64,000 nt of DNA from Lactarius indigo (lineage: Eukaryota; Basidiomycota; Agaricomycetes; Russulales; Russulaceae), in contig JAFKAC010000031.1 of assembly GCA_025766275.1 (NCBI GenBank), positions 496,001 through 560,000 of the forward strand, given 5' to 3'. Shown here piece after piece: positions 11,966-24,362 of the stretch. The notes beneath the pieces were generated by a model. That model was not told the DNA's origin and did no database searches. It saw only the letters and a list, made by a program, of their open reading frames with translations. Every line of letters starts with the position of its first letter. Position 1 is the first letter of the stretch. The position numbers were made by a program, and so were the translations under genes.

Positions 11966-12742
11966 TCATACTCGTTTACAAAGCTCAATAGCAACTTTGC
12001 ATCCCAATCCCACCACTGAGCTGAGAAACGCGTGTGCTGGTGCTCTTTGAGAATTATGTTCGACAGCGGTGTCGAGGTGCTCCAGCTCGTCATCCCGGAA
12101 CTCACGGATCACGTCTCTGAGAAGCACAATGCTGGGATGAGTCGACCCCTGTAAGTCTCGCAGCTGACTGAATCATAGAAGGAATCGGTTTTCAGTTGAT
12201 GGACGACTGTAAAAGAGCTTACTCGTCGTAGTGTTCCCCAATGACCGTCTCAACTGCCTCAGTGCATGCCATCGCCGCTTCCTTCCCCATGAGTGCTGTG
12301 ACGGCACCCAGCCCAAAACCTGCTACCTTTGCTACTTCCCACAATGCCGTTGGCCGCACTTGATGCTGAGCCTGTAGCTTGTTCATGACGGTGAGGTGTT
12401 TTTTCTCTTGGCTCCACATATCCTGGACCGTTATGTAGTGACAAGTGTGAAAGATTGTCCGTATGAGCTTGCCTGTATCAGTGCTGCCGCTGCAGGATCA
12501 CGTCGGAGCACAGCAAATTGACCCGCATAAATATAATTAGCGGCAACTTCACCAGCCTGGTCGACTCTCAGCGCGGCCTCAAGGGCCCTTCGCTGAGAGG
12601 ACGAGAGATCGTCAGGGGTGGAAGAAGTTGATGCGTCCGAGCTCCGGGTAGGGTCAAGATAAGCGGAGGAGGGCGTGGGTCTTTGAGTATGAATAAATGA
12701 ACGTAGGCGAGGTCTTGGGCCGCCTAGACGCAAACGTAGCAT
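11966..12742 (-). CDS. COQ7: COQ7, 5-demethoxyubiquinone hydroxylase
   Basis: COQ7 is the di-iron monooxygenase that hydroxylates demethoxyubiquinone in ubiquinone synthesis at the inner mitochondrial membrane. The ATG at 12742 gives an Arg-rich N-terminus (MLRLRLGGPRPRLRSF), a plausible mitochondrial presequence. Iron-ligand helices are visible: RVDQAGEVAANYIYAGQ with its Glu, then MWSQEKKHLTVM (ExxH), TEAVETVIGEHYDE, and FRDDELEHLDTAVEH (ExxH). The end (FLSSVVGLGCKVAIELCKRV) is the usual C-terminal helix. Two introns: the first (12423-12472) has a GC donor (CAG|GCAAGC), the second is a standard GT-AG intron near 12150-12215. The frame is intact throughout. Its 5' end lies 261 bp from the start of the first RasGEF gene. 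Confidence 0.95.
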
Positions 12743-13003
12743 GAGAGTGTTGACGAGTCGAAAGGGCAAGGGCCGTTCCTTCGAAGGACACTGTATTACG
12801 GTCGGCAATAAAGCTTCGTCCGAATATCGCACAATTGGACCTTCCTCTTGCGTTACGCGAAGCCCTAAAAGTAGATTAAGCAGGGCCGTTGATGGGCTTT
12901 TCTCGCGCTTGTCGTAACTGGGTCCAATGTCAGCCTTCGTTCGACACTGCCACGCCATCTCCCCTCCAGTTGACCCTGTCCCCTTCTCTTCCTCTCCCTT
13001 TGC

Positions 13004-16000
13004 ATGCCCGGAAACATTGTCCCCTTCGCCGCAATTCCCGAGGGATCGTCTCTTAGTGCGCCATTTCTTCCCTCGTGGTATATCCACGGACTGATACCAT
13101 CTTATTCAGTCGTCAGACTATACGATGCTGTTAAGGCAGTGAAGATTCATAAGGTGATCATCCAGCCCCATAACACGCTTCACTTAAACGTTTAAACCGC
13201 GGCACCAGAAACGACTAGGTAATCTTGCCCGTCAATGCGACGGCTTGCTCTCCACGGTCGGGGAGCACTCACCGCGACTGGTCGGTACTTCTGCCAGTGG
13301 AGAGGCTGATGAAATCGTGAGGTGAGAACGTTCCCTCCCCTTGCCTTCTCAAGTACCACGTGCATATAATTCTCTCAGAGCTATAGAACGTATTCTGAAT
13401 CGAGTAGTGGTGTGGGCAGGGTATGGCGATACAACAGCTTTTGTCAAGCAGAATGAAATTCAGCTCGGTATCGACGAGTGTTATCGTGAACTCTCCGCTT
13501 GCTCGACCCGGTTTGAGGTGCGCCAATTTTTTTCCCGCTTTATGAAGGCGTCATGTTTTATAAACCCTCCCTAGATAGCACTATCTTTAGTGGACACCAG
13601 TGAGAACCGAGTGCGAGAGGAGGCCCGACGACGTGATCACAGGCAGTTGTGCGACTTGCTTACCGACTTCCTCGAAGAAGTACGGCAGTCCGGACGTACC
13701 ATGCTCCCCGAACCGCTTGCTTTGCTCCCCCCGCAAGTGATTCAAGTGAGTCCCACATGACATTTTCTACGTGAATGATTCCAAAGTATGCCAGGATTCA
13801 CAGCAAGTTGTAATAGCCGAGGAACGCGGGGGCGCCAACCGAGTCGTAATTTCCCCACGTCTCAGATCAGCAGATCGTAACCATTCAAAGTGCTTGTCAT
13901 TCAATCATCTATACTGATTCACCGCATGAATCGTAGTGTCTGGCAAGGTCTCTGTAGACAGTGGTCATACAGTCATTGAGGGACGTTTCTTGGACTTCTA
14001 TATGGGTGAATGGACCAACGATGGTGCACCGGTGCGTAGAGTTATCGTTATCTCTCGGGTATTAGTCCAACACTAAATCACATCAGGCTGCTCTCGGTCG
14101 CCCCAGGGACCAGTCCCCAACTTCTCAGATGGCAAGTTCAATTAATCTGTGACATTACATTACTTACACATTTTTGTGCAGCGCTTCAAGGAAAAGGTCG
14201 AATCATGGCATGGTCTTCACCATCGGAACGTTCTCAGCTTCTTTGGGCATGTCAAAATAGAGGATACCGTCTATTCGGTGTGTCAAGTGACATCATGAAG
14301 ACAATATCTGACCCTTTGTAATCCCAGGTCAGTCCGTGGATGGAAAATGGTAATATCCGGGACTACGTTCGAAGTAATCCGGACGCCGACCGCATGCGAC
14401 TGCTCAGCGAAGTTGCTTCGGGTACGCACGGTGTCCGGCTCTGTGTCAATGGCTTGTGTTGACAACGCTAGGCATGGAATTCCTCCACGAGAACGGCATT
14501 GTTCACGGTGATTTATGCGGAGTAAGCCGTTGTCATATGAGCTGTTCTATTCTCTCACACACCCCTTCTCCAGAAAAATGTTTTGATCAGTGGTGACGGG
14601 AAGGCGTTTATTTGCGGCTTTAATCTGTCTGAATTCGTGAACGTATGTCGTACTTCTATTGTACTGGTCCGATCACTGAAACTGAACATATCCTTTTAGC
14701 CAACCTCCGATATATCACGTGCTCGTTGGCTTGCCCCCGAAAGGATAACGTCTGCGAGTGTCACTTCACCGACCTTCAAAGCAGACGTGTGGTCCTTTGG
14801 TCTCCTCTCCCTCGAGGTTTTCACAGATGCGGACCCATACAGCCCATACTCGGATCTTTATGTCCCTGTTCTGTTAAGCCAAGGTAAACCACCCGAGGAT
14901 CCAGGGCCTGCGGCAGTTGGTCTCAGTCCAAAGATGTGGGAACTCATGCAATCCTGTTGGGAAGTTAATCCAGAGGTGCGACCTGACATGGACAAAATCC
15001 AGTCGGCTATGCGCAACCTACTTCCTCGTGTTGGTAAGTGAATCCTGGTGACACTTCGGTGAGTGCTGAGCTTCGTCCTAATGTCGTAGCCCGCCATCCA
15101 AGTCTTTCTCCGGCTCAAAACCAGCCGACTCTCGTTCCTCCGACGGTTGATGGTAGTTCACTACGCGAGACAAGCCGTAGCTCATCTGAGACCTCATCTA
15201 TACCAGCTCCACTGACACCCCCGCCCACCACTAGAGGCCTACTGCCTGCTCTGGAGCCTAGCACGACGGCACCTCTGCTGAGTCGCCTGGCTGACACGGA
15301 AGCGACCGGCGGGCCCAAGAAAGGCAGCAATGCCTCATCACCGCCATCTCTGCGACTGACTCTTGTTCCTCCGACGGTTGATAGTAGTTCATCACACGAG
15401 ACAAGCCGTAGCTCGTCTGAGACATCATCTATCCCAGCTCCACTGACACCCCCGCCCATCAATCGGGGCCTGCAGCTTACTTCGGAGCCTAGCACGATGA
15501 CGCCCCCACTTCCGCAGAGCCGGCTTGCTGACATAGAAGCAACCGGATGGCCCAAGAGAGGCAGTAGTACCTCATCGTCGGTATCTGCGCGACTACCAAC
15601 TCTCCGGGAGGACGATCATGACTCTCACGATCACAGTATACCGCAACCCTTGTCCGCACCCGCACAATCATCTACACTTTCACCGCTGCCATCTGGAAGG
15701 TCTAAACCATCGTCACGACCCTCCACTGCTCCAAACCCGTCTCCTCACCGCATCATAGCACCTGACTTACAACGCCACACAAGTGTGGATTCGACTTCCT
15801 CGCGGAGTTCGACGAGTACTGGTGAATCAGCCCCACGCTCCGCAAAGAAGCCTTCTCGGTGGTTACCTTTCCCTAAGAGGTCCCGAACAGCCATTTCTGA
15901 GATAGGTGACCCAGCCACAGTCCCAGAAAGGTCGCCTAAGCCTCCGAGTAGATCCCGGACAAACCCAACAGAGACTCCCAACGCCGTGTCTTCTCCTTCT

Positions 16001-17601
16001 CGGTCGGCGACCAGCCTACCTATCTTGACCACAATCCGTCATTGGACCCCTGTGAGCGATGAAGTCCTAGGTTTTCTAGAGAAGGTGGCGTGTGATTCCG
16101 AGAGCTTGCTCCGATCTGCGAGCGATGGGTCCGTGTCAACTGGAAATCTTGAAGGTCTCGTTTTCCGGGTCATAACTGGTTCCGCGGATCCATCCAGGGA
16201 CGAACGCTTTAAAGCCGCTTTTTTGACGACTTACCAACTGTTTGCGAGCAGCGAACAGCTTTTCAATATTCTTAAACGGCGCTTTGAGTCAGCGCCCCTC
16301 GACCCTGCCGCGGTACGTTCGCGGTACGAGTAAGTGTGTTATATGACCGGTTCCATGACAATTTTCATTGACCCATCTCCCAGCATCTTGGTTTTCGTCG
16401 AGAGCTGGCTCGAGAAAGGATTCGAGGATCCAGAACTCACTTGTTCGGCGAAGATCAGAGAATTCGCTCGTTCCGTCTCTGGTTCCCAGACGATGGAAGC
16501 AAAGGCTGGAGAAATTGTGGGGTTGGTCGATGACCCAGACCATGTAGGTTAGACAGAGTGAGCTAGCTTCACTAAGATTGCTAATTCGGACTTTTTTGTT
16601 AGGTCCGCCTCCGCAATCCAGAAAATTGTCCGCGCTTACGATCTGAACCTGCTCCAAACCCCCCAGGGGTCACACCATCTGATGTGGCAAACGCTCTCAC
16701 CATAATCGAGGGCAGCCGATTTGAGAGGATCACTTATTGGGACTACGTGAATTTCGTCCGGCAGCGGCCTAATACGCGCCGTATAGACGTGTTCAACACC
16801 GTCCATGATTTGATCGAGACCTGGGTTCAGACGACCGTGTTGGGGTGAGAATGCTCCCTGTTACTCAAGTCCGACGCTGTCAACTTACTGCTCGCGACAG
16901 GTTCGATTATGTGGACGAGCGAATGAAGAAGTATGAGTTCTGGGTTTCCACGGCACAGGTCGGAAAATTTTTCCTTGGCATTGATAAGAGCTGACCGTTG
17001 TCATTAGGCGTGCCGTAAACTGAATAATTTTTCTTCGACATCGGCGATTGTGACGGCTCTTTCGTCACCGACTATCACAAGCCTGGCCCTTACGTGCGAA
17101 AGCAGGGCTGCCAAACAGATTTTACACGGGTTAGCTAAAGAGCTCACACCGACGGACGGCTCGTATCGAAATGTGATACGTAACGCAGCGACGAAAGAGC
17201 TGATTCCCTGGCTAAGTACGATCCGTCCATACTTTATCACCACCATCTCACTCCATTCCACAGACCCACATCTGGCCTCCCTCAATTCGACCTTCGTCCA
17301 ATCCAATCCTATCATGGAAATGGACGGTCATGCTTTGATTGACTTCAAACTGCTCAACGAGTTAGCGGAGCAGGTCGACTCAATCGTTCAGTACACTCCC
17401 CCTCGCATCGAACAAGTGACGCGTCAGGATGTATTGGCACACATCGAGTATAGTCTCAAGTCAATCACTACAGGCGACGCCTCGCATGCCTCGACAGACG
17501 TCCTCAGCGCCCATTTAGCTTTGGATGAGCGGAAGATGCTCGAACACCGGGCGAGGATGCGGTCACTAGGGATCCCATGGTCGCCACCACGGCGGAAATA
17601 G
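13004..17601 (+). CDS. MLKL-like domain / TKL pseudokinase / RasGEF fusion protein, copy A
   Basis: A multi-exon gene for a probable Ras-family nucleotide exchanger. An N-terminal helical domain of the MLKL_NTD type spans 13130-13740 (VWAGYGDTTAFVKQNEIQ, then IDECYRELSACSTRF). A kinase-like domain spans 13960-15035 (HRNVLSFFGHVK, IVHGDLCGKNVLISGDG, RWLAPE, ADVWSFGLLSLEVFTD). A Ser/Pro-rich linker follows (15050-16030). RasGEF_N spans 16050-16560 (FKAAFLTTYQLFASSEQLFN). The CDC25-type RasGEF domain spans 16660-17410 (ALTIIEGSRFERITYWDYV, ACRKLNNFSSTSAIVTALSS, VQSNPIMEMDGHALIDF). The tail ends at 17601. The kinase part has no lysine at the VAIK position (AALGRPRD), and GFN stands where DFG should be, so catalysis is doubtful. 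It probably serves as a scaffold or sensor regulating the GEF. The start at 13004 is chosen by alignment with copy B; the first exons are the least certain part. Confidence 0.85.
15128..15589 (+). repeat. In-frame direct duplication, two units of 231 bp (77 codons)
   Basis: The linker of RasGEF copy A contains LVPPTVDGSSLRETSRSS and, 231 bp later, LVPPTVDSSSSHETSRSS. Each is followed by SETSSIPAPLTPPP and then a diverging stretch ending near ATGGPKKGS or ATGWPKRGS. Unit 1 starts at about 15128 and unit 2 at about 15359. The period is a multiple of three, so the frame is kept. Copy B has nothing like it. Confidence 0.85.
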
Positions 17602-18018
17602 GTTTACATGTATCTCTCACTTATCTATGGATTTCTATCCCTGTTTTATCTAGGGACTCCACTTACTGTAATACCGCTTCTCACCCTTTAGCCTCATGCC
17701 CTAGCACAACGCGCCTGTATCCCTTTCGTATTCGTTTAGGTTATTTACTTGGTCTTAGTATTATATTTATCGAGGCGAAGATTATAGATCGTAGACCATA
17801 TCGATCATATATTGTAATGATGCATTGGACTCTGCTTATTGACGGGCCGAGCAACTCGGAGAGTTTACCAAGGAACGACACTATGCGCAGTCAGATCGGA
17901 TCGTGATCGGGGACAGACTAACTTACGAGCTGCGAGTATCATGGAGTAGTGTTGGGGCATATCTCGAGTCCTTTCGGCGCTTATTCTGCCCTCCTCCTTA
18001 TCCATCTCCCCCCATCTT
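17602..18018. other. Intergenic spacer between the two RasGEF genes
   Basis: Somewhat AT-rich. I see no coding similarity or repeat. It should hold the 3' end of copy A and the promoter of copy B. Confidence 0.5.
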
Positions 18019-21000
18019 ATGAGCCCGCAAGATATCGTCCCTGCGGCCGGGTTAAATGAAATAGGTGGTAGTAGTGTTCTGATCGGTTCGTTTGTCATGG
18101 ACGACACTTGTGTATTTTTGTTGACATGCCGCGGTCAAATTACTAGCGGCCTCGCTTGTTCGAGCTGCGAAGAACGTCAAGATATATCGGGTCAGTTAGC
18201 CAAGTTATCAGTGGTTGCGGTGACCTTCTTTGCTCAATCATTGGCACAGTCCCAGTGCGGTCATCTGAGTCGAAGATGCCTAGACCTTGTCTCTGCTCTA
18301 CAGGACCACTCGGCAGGACTCGAGGGCACGCGCGCTCAGCAAGCGGTAGATGAGGTGGAACGGTGAGTTATATTCTGACAACTGTAAACTATGGCTTATG
18401 CGGTGCCTTTTGAGCGTGTTAACTCACATTCATAAACGGGTGGCCAAGTGGGCAGAGCTCGGAAAGATGAAGTCGTTCCTGAAGCAAACGGAGATCAGAG
18501 CGGAACTCGATGACTCTTACCGCGAGCTGGAGGCATGCTCGGTACAATTCAACGTGCGTCCCCTTTCTCTAGTCGCCTACTACGCTCTGCACTTCAAGTT
18601 CCCTCCCATTCACATCACTTGTAGATGTCCTTGCATCTGTACGCAAGCACCCGGAGCAAAGAACTTGAGGAGATCCGCAGGCGTGATCACGATGAACTCA
18701 TCGAGATGATAACCAGGTTCCTTCACGACAAAAACCTCTCAAAAGCAACACTGGCCCACGCCCCTCCGGAAGATGCGCACTCCTTTGTGCAGGCCATAGA
18801 GCAGGCACGTCTATAATATCGCCATACCATCCGCAGATTTCTCATATCGTCCCATATAGGAGTTGAGGGAGGCGGACTTTGGAGAGACGCAGGAGAGAGA
18901 ACTCCAAGAAAATTTCTTCGAGTTGAGTCGATGGGTGGAGGGGTTACCACCAATGGCCGACCGTCCGTGAATGCCCTTCCTATGCCGAGTCCTGTGCTCA
19001 CCGCAGCTTCCATTCAGTCAGCGGCAACGTCACCCGGACAAGCGACCACCCCATCGCGACTGGGGGTTCCCAAGATATCTACACCGGTGAATGGACAGGC
19101 CAAGAGGTGCGGCGGGCATAAATATCCCCGGTGTTTGTTAATACCTGTCTAGGTGGCGCTTGCCTATCCGAGGAATCAGACCCGTGCTGCGCAGGAGGTG
19201 AGATAAGACTGTTTGTGACCACTCAAAAGCGCCTGGCTGTTGACCGTGATTCAGCGCTTCCAAAGACAGGTGGAGATATGGAGGACCCTTCGGCACCCGA
19301 ATGTGTTGCCATTGCTCGGTATGGCTTATATCAGTAATTCCGTGTACTCAGTATGTCTACGCCTTTGACCGTTCCGCTGTGGTTGAACAGCACATTTTTC
19401 TCGTTTAGGTCAGTCCTTATATGGAATTTGGCAATATCATGCAGTACCTCAAAATCCACCCGGAAGCTCATCGGGTCCCTCTCCTCAGCGAGATAGCCTC
19501 TGGCGCGTCTACCACCTTTGTATACATGTTGCCGTGCTCATGGTTCACCAGCCACCGAATATCTACATTCGCGCGGAATTATTCACGGGGATTTAAGAGG
19601 GGTGGGTACCGACTTTAGCTCATAAGCCCGCTTTCGAGTGTTTTATGAACGACAACAGACAAATGTCTTACTTTCCGGAGACGGTCATGCATGCCTCGCA
19701 GATTTCGGCTGTGCCCGTATTGAAGGGGTATAGATGATTCGCTTGTTTTTTCTACAGGTCCGCTGACAATTCGCGCTAGGTTGAAGTCGCTGGGCCTGCT
19801 GAGGCCCTTACATATGGGAGCACCAGATGGCTTGCTCCTGAGCTCATGAGTCAAGGCAACTATGTTCCGACAACGAGAAACACCGACGTATGGTCGTTCG
19901 GGATGCTCTGCGTAGAAATATTCACAGACAACGTACCATTCAATTTTGTTCCGAACGAAGCATTCGTTCCGCTAGTCATCTTGGATGGATCGCTACCTAC
20001 TCGACCTGAGGGTGACGTCACTACCAAGGGACTCACCGATGCTATGTGGGAACTCATGAATCGATGCTGGCGACGCGAACCTGAATCTCGGCCCAAGATG
20101 CCAGAAATACGCGAGACCATTCAAAACATGCTTCCTACGCGTTCAAGTATGTTGTATGACCTTTCTCACCTAGTTCATCTTGTTGACTCCCTGGAAGCCT
20201 CTCAGATGCGCAGATCTTCGTCTTTGATTAGTGGGCTCCATCCGGGCGGTCCCCCCCCGTCGTTCATCTCTTCGTCAAGGCCAGCTCACACCACGGGCTT
20301 GACACCTCCATCTGCCTCACTCCCCCTCCCCATTACCCCGACTCGTGGAGACGGCCCTTTGTCGGAGCAATCCCGAAGAGGGTCAAGTCCTGTTACTCCT
20401 TTCCACAAATCTCCCATCTTCAAGGATATGCCTTTGAGTTCTTCCCCTCCCTCGCACGTGCTGTCGAGGCCAATACCTTCTCCACCAAATCCATCGCCTC
20501 TATCAACCAGCTTACAAACCACACAACATTTATCCACCACGCCTGAATCCCAAAAGAGTCTATCTCCGTCGAGTCTTCGGCCCGATTGGTCAGAGAGGTC
20601 TCTTCATCCCCCATTCGTTCAAAGGTCGGCATCTTCGTCATCTTCTAATGAAGTATCCCTTCTCTTGGAGCAAGTGTACATTACTTCGCCGTCGAGCCCT
20701 GGCAGCCTTGGTCGGCCCTCGAGAGGCGAGTCCACATCTACGGGATCTGGCCACAGCTCTGGCGGAAACCCCGCAACTAGCTCTGGTAGTTTGCTGGAAG
20801 CGGCCGCTCGAGACTCACAAACTGTGCTCCGCCGTGCACCCGGTGGTGCCGTAGAAGCTGGGACATTGGAGGGATTGGTGGATCGTTTGATCACAGATAC
20901 ACATGATCGGGCGAGGGACAATGAGTTCCAGAGGCTATTCGTAGCCACGTACAGACTCTTCACGACAGGCGACGATCTGTTTAGGATTCTGAAGAGGCGC

Positions 21001-22564
21001 TTTGACGAGATGGGAGACGTGCTCCGCTTGTCACCCAACACGGTTTCTATTCGGTACTCGTGAGTACATCACTCCGTGGGATGTTTGCGTTTGCTGATGC
21101 TCCCCCAATAAAGGATCCTGCTATTTTTGAGAGTGTGGCTCTCTACAGAAGGTGAACACATGGACCGCGAATTACTGCCCTCGATCGGGACGTTCGTGAG
21201 CACCGTCAGCGGCTCGGATGTTATGAGAGAGGTGGCTCGCGAGATTGTTGATCTCGTCGGCAAGAATGTTTGTCTCGTCCCTCTGGTTTGTATGAATCGT
21301 CGATGGACAAAATTAATGGTCTCCAGATGGATGTTGTTGCTGCGCCTCCCGTTTCCCCTTTACAACCCAGTAGTGGACATAGGCCAGGACCACCACCGTC
21401 TCCTGATAAGATCAAGCCCGCCGATATCGCTCTCGCACTTACAATAATTGAGGGAGAACGCTACGCCGAGATATCTCAAGTCGATTACGTGGCTCACCTT
21501 CGCGGGGCCGTCTCGAAACGCATCGAGTTTGCGACCAAAGTCAATAACCGTCTAGTTAACTGGATAAAGAAGAAAATTCTAGGGTCAGCCAGTTGTTGTT
21601 TTTACTGAGAAAATCTTGGATGAACTTTTCTCCCCGTAGCCCCGAGGACGTGCAGAAGCGCGCGAGCTACTTTAGGCATTTTGTCCTGGTTGCAGAGGTA
21701 ACTCGACTGTCCCTGGGACTTTTTCCTCATCCGACTGAGTTTGACGCATGCACCGCCTTCCTTCCTTAGGAATGCAGAAAGTTGCAGAACTTCTCGTCCA
21801 TGTCCACGATCGTTGCCGCGTTACAATCGGCGACTCGGGCGTCGTCAACGCAGCTCGTCCTCACGCGTGAGAACAATCTTTCTAAGAATGAGAAGCAAAC
21901 GCTGCGCCAGTTAGAAGAACTCCTCGACCCACGAGGCGACCACCGAACGTATCGTGAAGCCCTGAACAACATCAAATCCCCTTTTGTCATCCCGTGGCTA
22001 GGTGCGCCATACCTTTCCTTTCCCTCACCCTTGCCCCCGTCTCAATATCATCATATGCGCACATTGTTATCAGCGGTCCACCTACACGGCCTCAAGGCCT
22101 TCTACGACGGTAACAGCCTCACCGTCGTCGTCGACCAGCGACCCCTAATCAACTTCGCCCGCTGCTCTCTCCTTCTTAAGCGCATCGGAGAAGTGCAGCG
22201 GTACCGCGCGCCAGCGACAGCCGACCTGCTCGAGAAGCACTACCCTCGCCAACACCATCGGCGAAGCAGTAGTAATAGCAGTGGTGACAACACGGGCGCA
22301 GGCACGGGCGCAGGTGCAGCAGCGCTCGCATGGGTGAAGGCGGAGCTCGAGAACGCGCCAAACAGTATATCGAGCGAGAAGTTCGAGGCGCGCATGAAGG
22401 AGCTCGCGGAGAGGGAGCGCCGCATGCACGAGACGCACGAGCTCGAGCTCCGCGCGCTCGGCTTTGGGCCGCGTTCTCCACGCACGGGCACGAAGGGCTC
22501 GTCGGTGCGCTCACCTCCTGCACGGAACGCCTCGCTGGATACCACCCACTCGGGGTGGGTATGA
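18019..22564 (+). CDS. MLKL-like domain / TKL kinase / RasGEF fusion protein, copy B
   Basis: Head-to-tail paralogue of copy A with the same domain order. The MLKL_NTD-like domain spans 18130-18810 (VAKWAELGKMKSFLKQTEIR). The kinase domain spans 19040-20140: VALAYPRN at the VAIK position, LRHPNVLPLLG, YMEFGNIMQYL, GIIHGDLRGTNVLLSGDG, CLADFGCARIEG, RWLAPELMSQGNY, DVWSFGMLCVEIFTD. A Ser/Pro-rich linker runs to about 20800. RasGEF_N follows (NEFQRLFVATYRLFTTGDDL). The RasGEF catalytic part spans about 21410-22200 (LALTIIEGERYAEISQVDYV, CRKLQNFSSMSTIVAALQSA, VVDQRPLINFARC). A charged C-terminal tail ends at 22564. DFG and the catalytic Asp (HGD) are kept, but the VAIK lysine is absent as in copy A, so kinase activity is uncertain. 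No frame breaks seen. Tandem duplication from a common ancestor is the simple explanation for the pair. Confidence 0.87.
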
Positions 22565-24076
22565 TTCACCACCCCCGCCCCGCCTGACCTTAGCCTTTCT
22601 TTTCCCCTCTATATTTATAGACTTATCAACTAAAATCTATTGTCGTGCATCTATATGTATTCTGCGTCCCCTCTTGCTTTGTATACTCATTAATCGTGAA
22701 TTGATAATCCTCGCGTACGAACCCGAGCTCTGTACCAGGTTGGTGGCCAAGCAGCGACAGTGTATTGCAATTGTGTGAGTGGCTACCGAGTGTAGGTATA
22801 CAAGGCAAACGTCCCTGGATGATATGTCTTGTCACGTGAGGGACCGTAGTCCCTGGTCACGAGACCACATCTTGAGCACGAACCAGTATGACGACCGAAT
22901 ATCGGAACGGACGAACGAGCTTTGGAACGAGCTGAATCATGGTCGTTCCAAGCGTTCATTTACGTTCATGCTTATCCCCGAAGAACCTGTCTACTCAGCT
23001 TTAGGGACACGGATGGCTTGAATATAATTTTTTAAAATCTTCAACCCAAGCTTCAACCTTATCTTCAACAGACCCCGCGCACCCCGCGGCCGTTGGGAGA
23101 TGAGCCTTGATCCTAAACGGGAGAGGACTACAGTTAAGTTTATACCTGCTTCTGCTCGAGGATTGGCCTTGTCACGCTTGCTTACAGTACCTTACTTGTC
23201 TTCGCGCTTTGGCTTCGAATTAATTGTCGTTGGTGTCGCACTCTTTTCCCATGTGCCCCATCGTGCCCGTGCCCGTGCCCTTACACGTTTTTTTAATAGT
23301 GCCACAGCCCCGCTGCCGATGCCTGCTACTTTCGGGGAACACACGAGCGCACCCAGACGCCCATGGAGTGCGCCTCGCCCACTTTCGGCTATCACGCTTT
23401 ATCGGACACGCAAGCGGAGTTCAGTGGTCTCTGTCCATGTGAGCAGGTTTGCCGACCAAGAGTCTTATAGCCAAATTGTCAATTCCGACGGATGCATTAA
23501 CGGCTGTTATCCTGAAATAGGTTGACCCGGTTGAAGAAACTTATTCTCATCACAGTTGGAACCCTTCGGGATCCCGGGATGTGTGCCTGGCCAGGGTTCC
23601 CAGGCGTAGTGTCCGTGTAGCGCCAGAACTCCCGTGAGTAATTTTCCTACTTCAGCTTTCCTTGTTTTTTTTTAAAAAAAAAAGTTCTAGTCTCATGGTT
23701 GAACGCCACAGGCATGGGGCACGGCATGGCATGGCGGGGCATGGAATAGAAACCAGGCAATCTCACAGGAATGAGCACCTCTGGTGGTAAACGGTCGCCG
23801 CATGTGCAACGGGAATTTGCTATTCCTTCATGGAACAACGCACTGATTTTCCTTCAGCTAGAGGCAAGGGTTACCACGCCGTACAGGAAAGAGTACTGTG
23901 TATACCGCAAGCAAATCGCTTTAGGCCAAACGAAAGCCGTCGCATATAGCCTCCTTATAACTTTCAACTTCAACGACACTCATCACACGTGAACAGCAAA
24001 GAGTACACCCTCTTACCTGGCAGCATGCCTCCCCTGCGTTCTCTTCTGAGGAGGCGGTCACAAGGACCGACATGCC
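22565..24076. other. Intergenic; no supported gene
   Basis: Several short open frames occur but none resembles a known family. A T9/A10 run lies at about 23665-23683. A short GGCATGG-type repeat lies at 23711-23747, with a similar GC-rich patch at 29758-29800. Confidence 0.5.
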
Positions 24077-24284
24077 AAGTCTCTGGTATACCACATGTAT
24101 TATGTCGGACGCACCATGTCGGCCGTGCCAATGGGCGCTCTATCACTTTGCGCCACCCGCGGAAATGCCAGAGTCAATTTTAATGTTCACGAGTTCGTGA
24201 GGAGTTCCATGTCCTTGGTGGCGCCCGATTCGGCAAACGATCAAATCAAGACACCCCCTTATGAATACGGGGGAACGGTTAGGA

Positions 24285-24290
24285 TATAAA
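24285..24290 (+). promoter_or_regulatory. TATA box of zinc-finger gene 1
   Basis: TATAAA in the context ggatataaaagag lies 73-78 bp upstream of the ATG at 24363, a usual TATA to start-codon distance for a fungal gene. Confidence 0.55.
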
Positions 24291-24362
24291 AGAGCCCCCA
24301 CCGACTCTCCTCTTCTAAGTTTCTAAGTCTTCACCACAGTCGTCATACATAACAAAGGCGAC

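Noticed and set aside
22145..22572. Long minus-strand open frames at the end of RasGEF copy B
   Set aside because: They are antisense shadows of the GC-rich C-terminal coding region.
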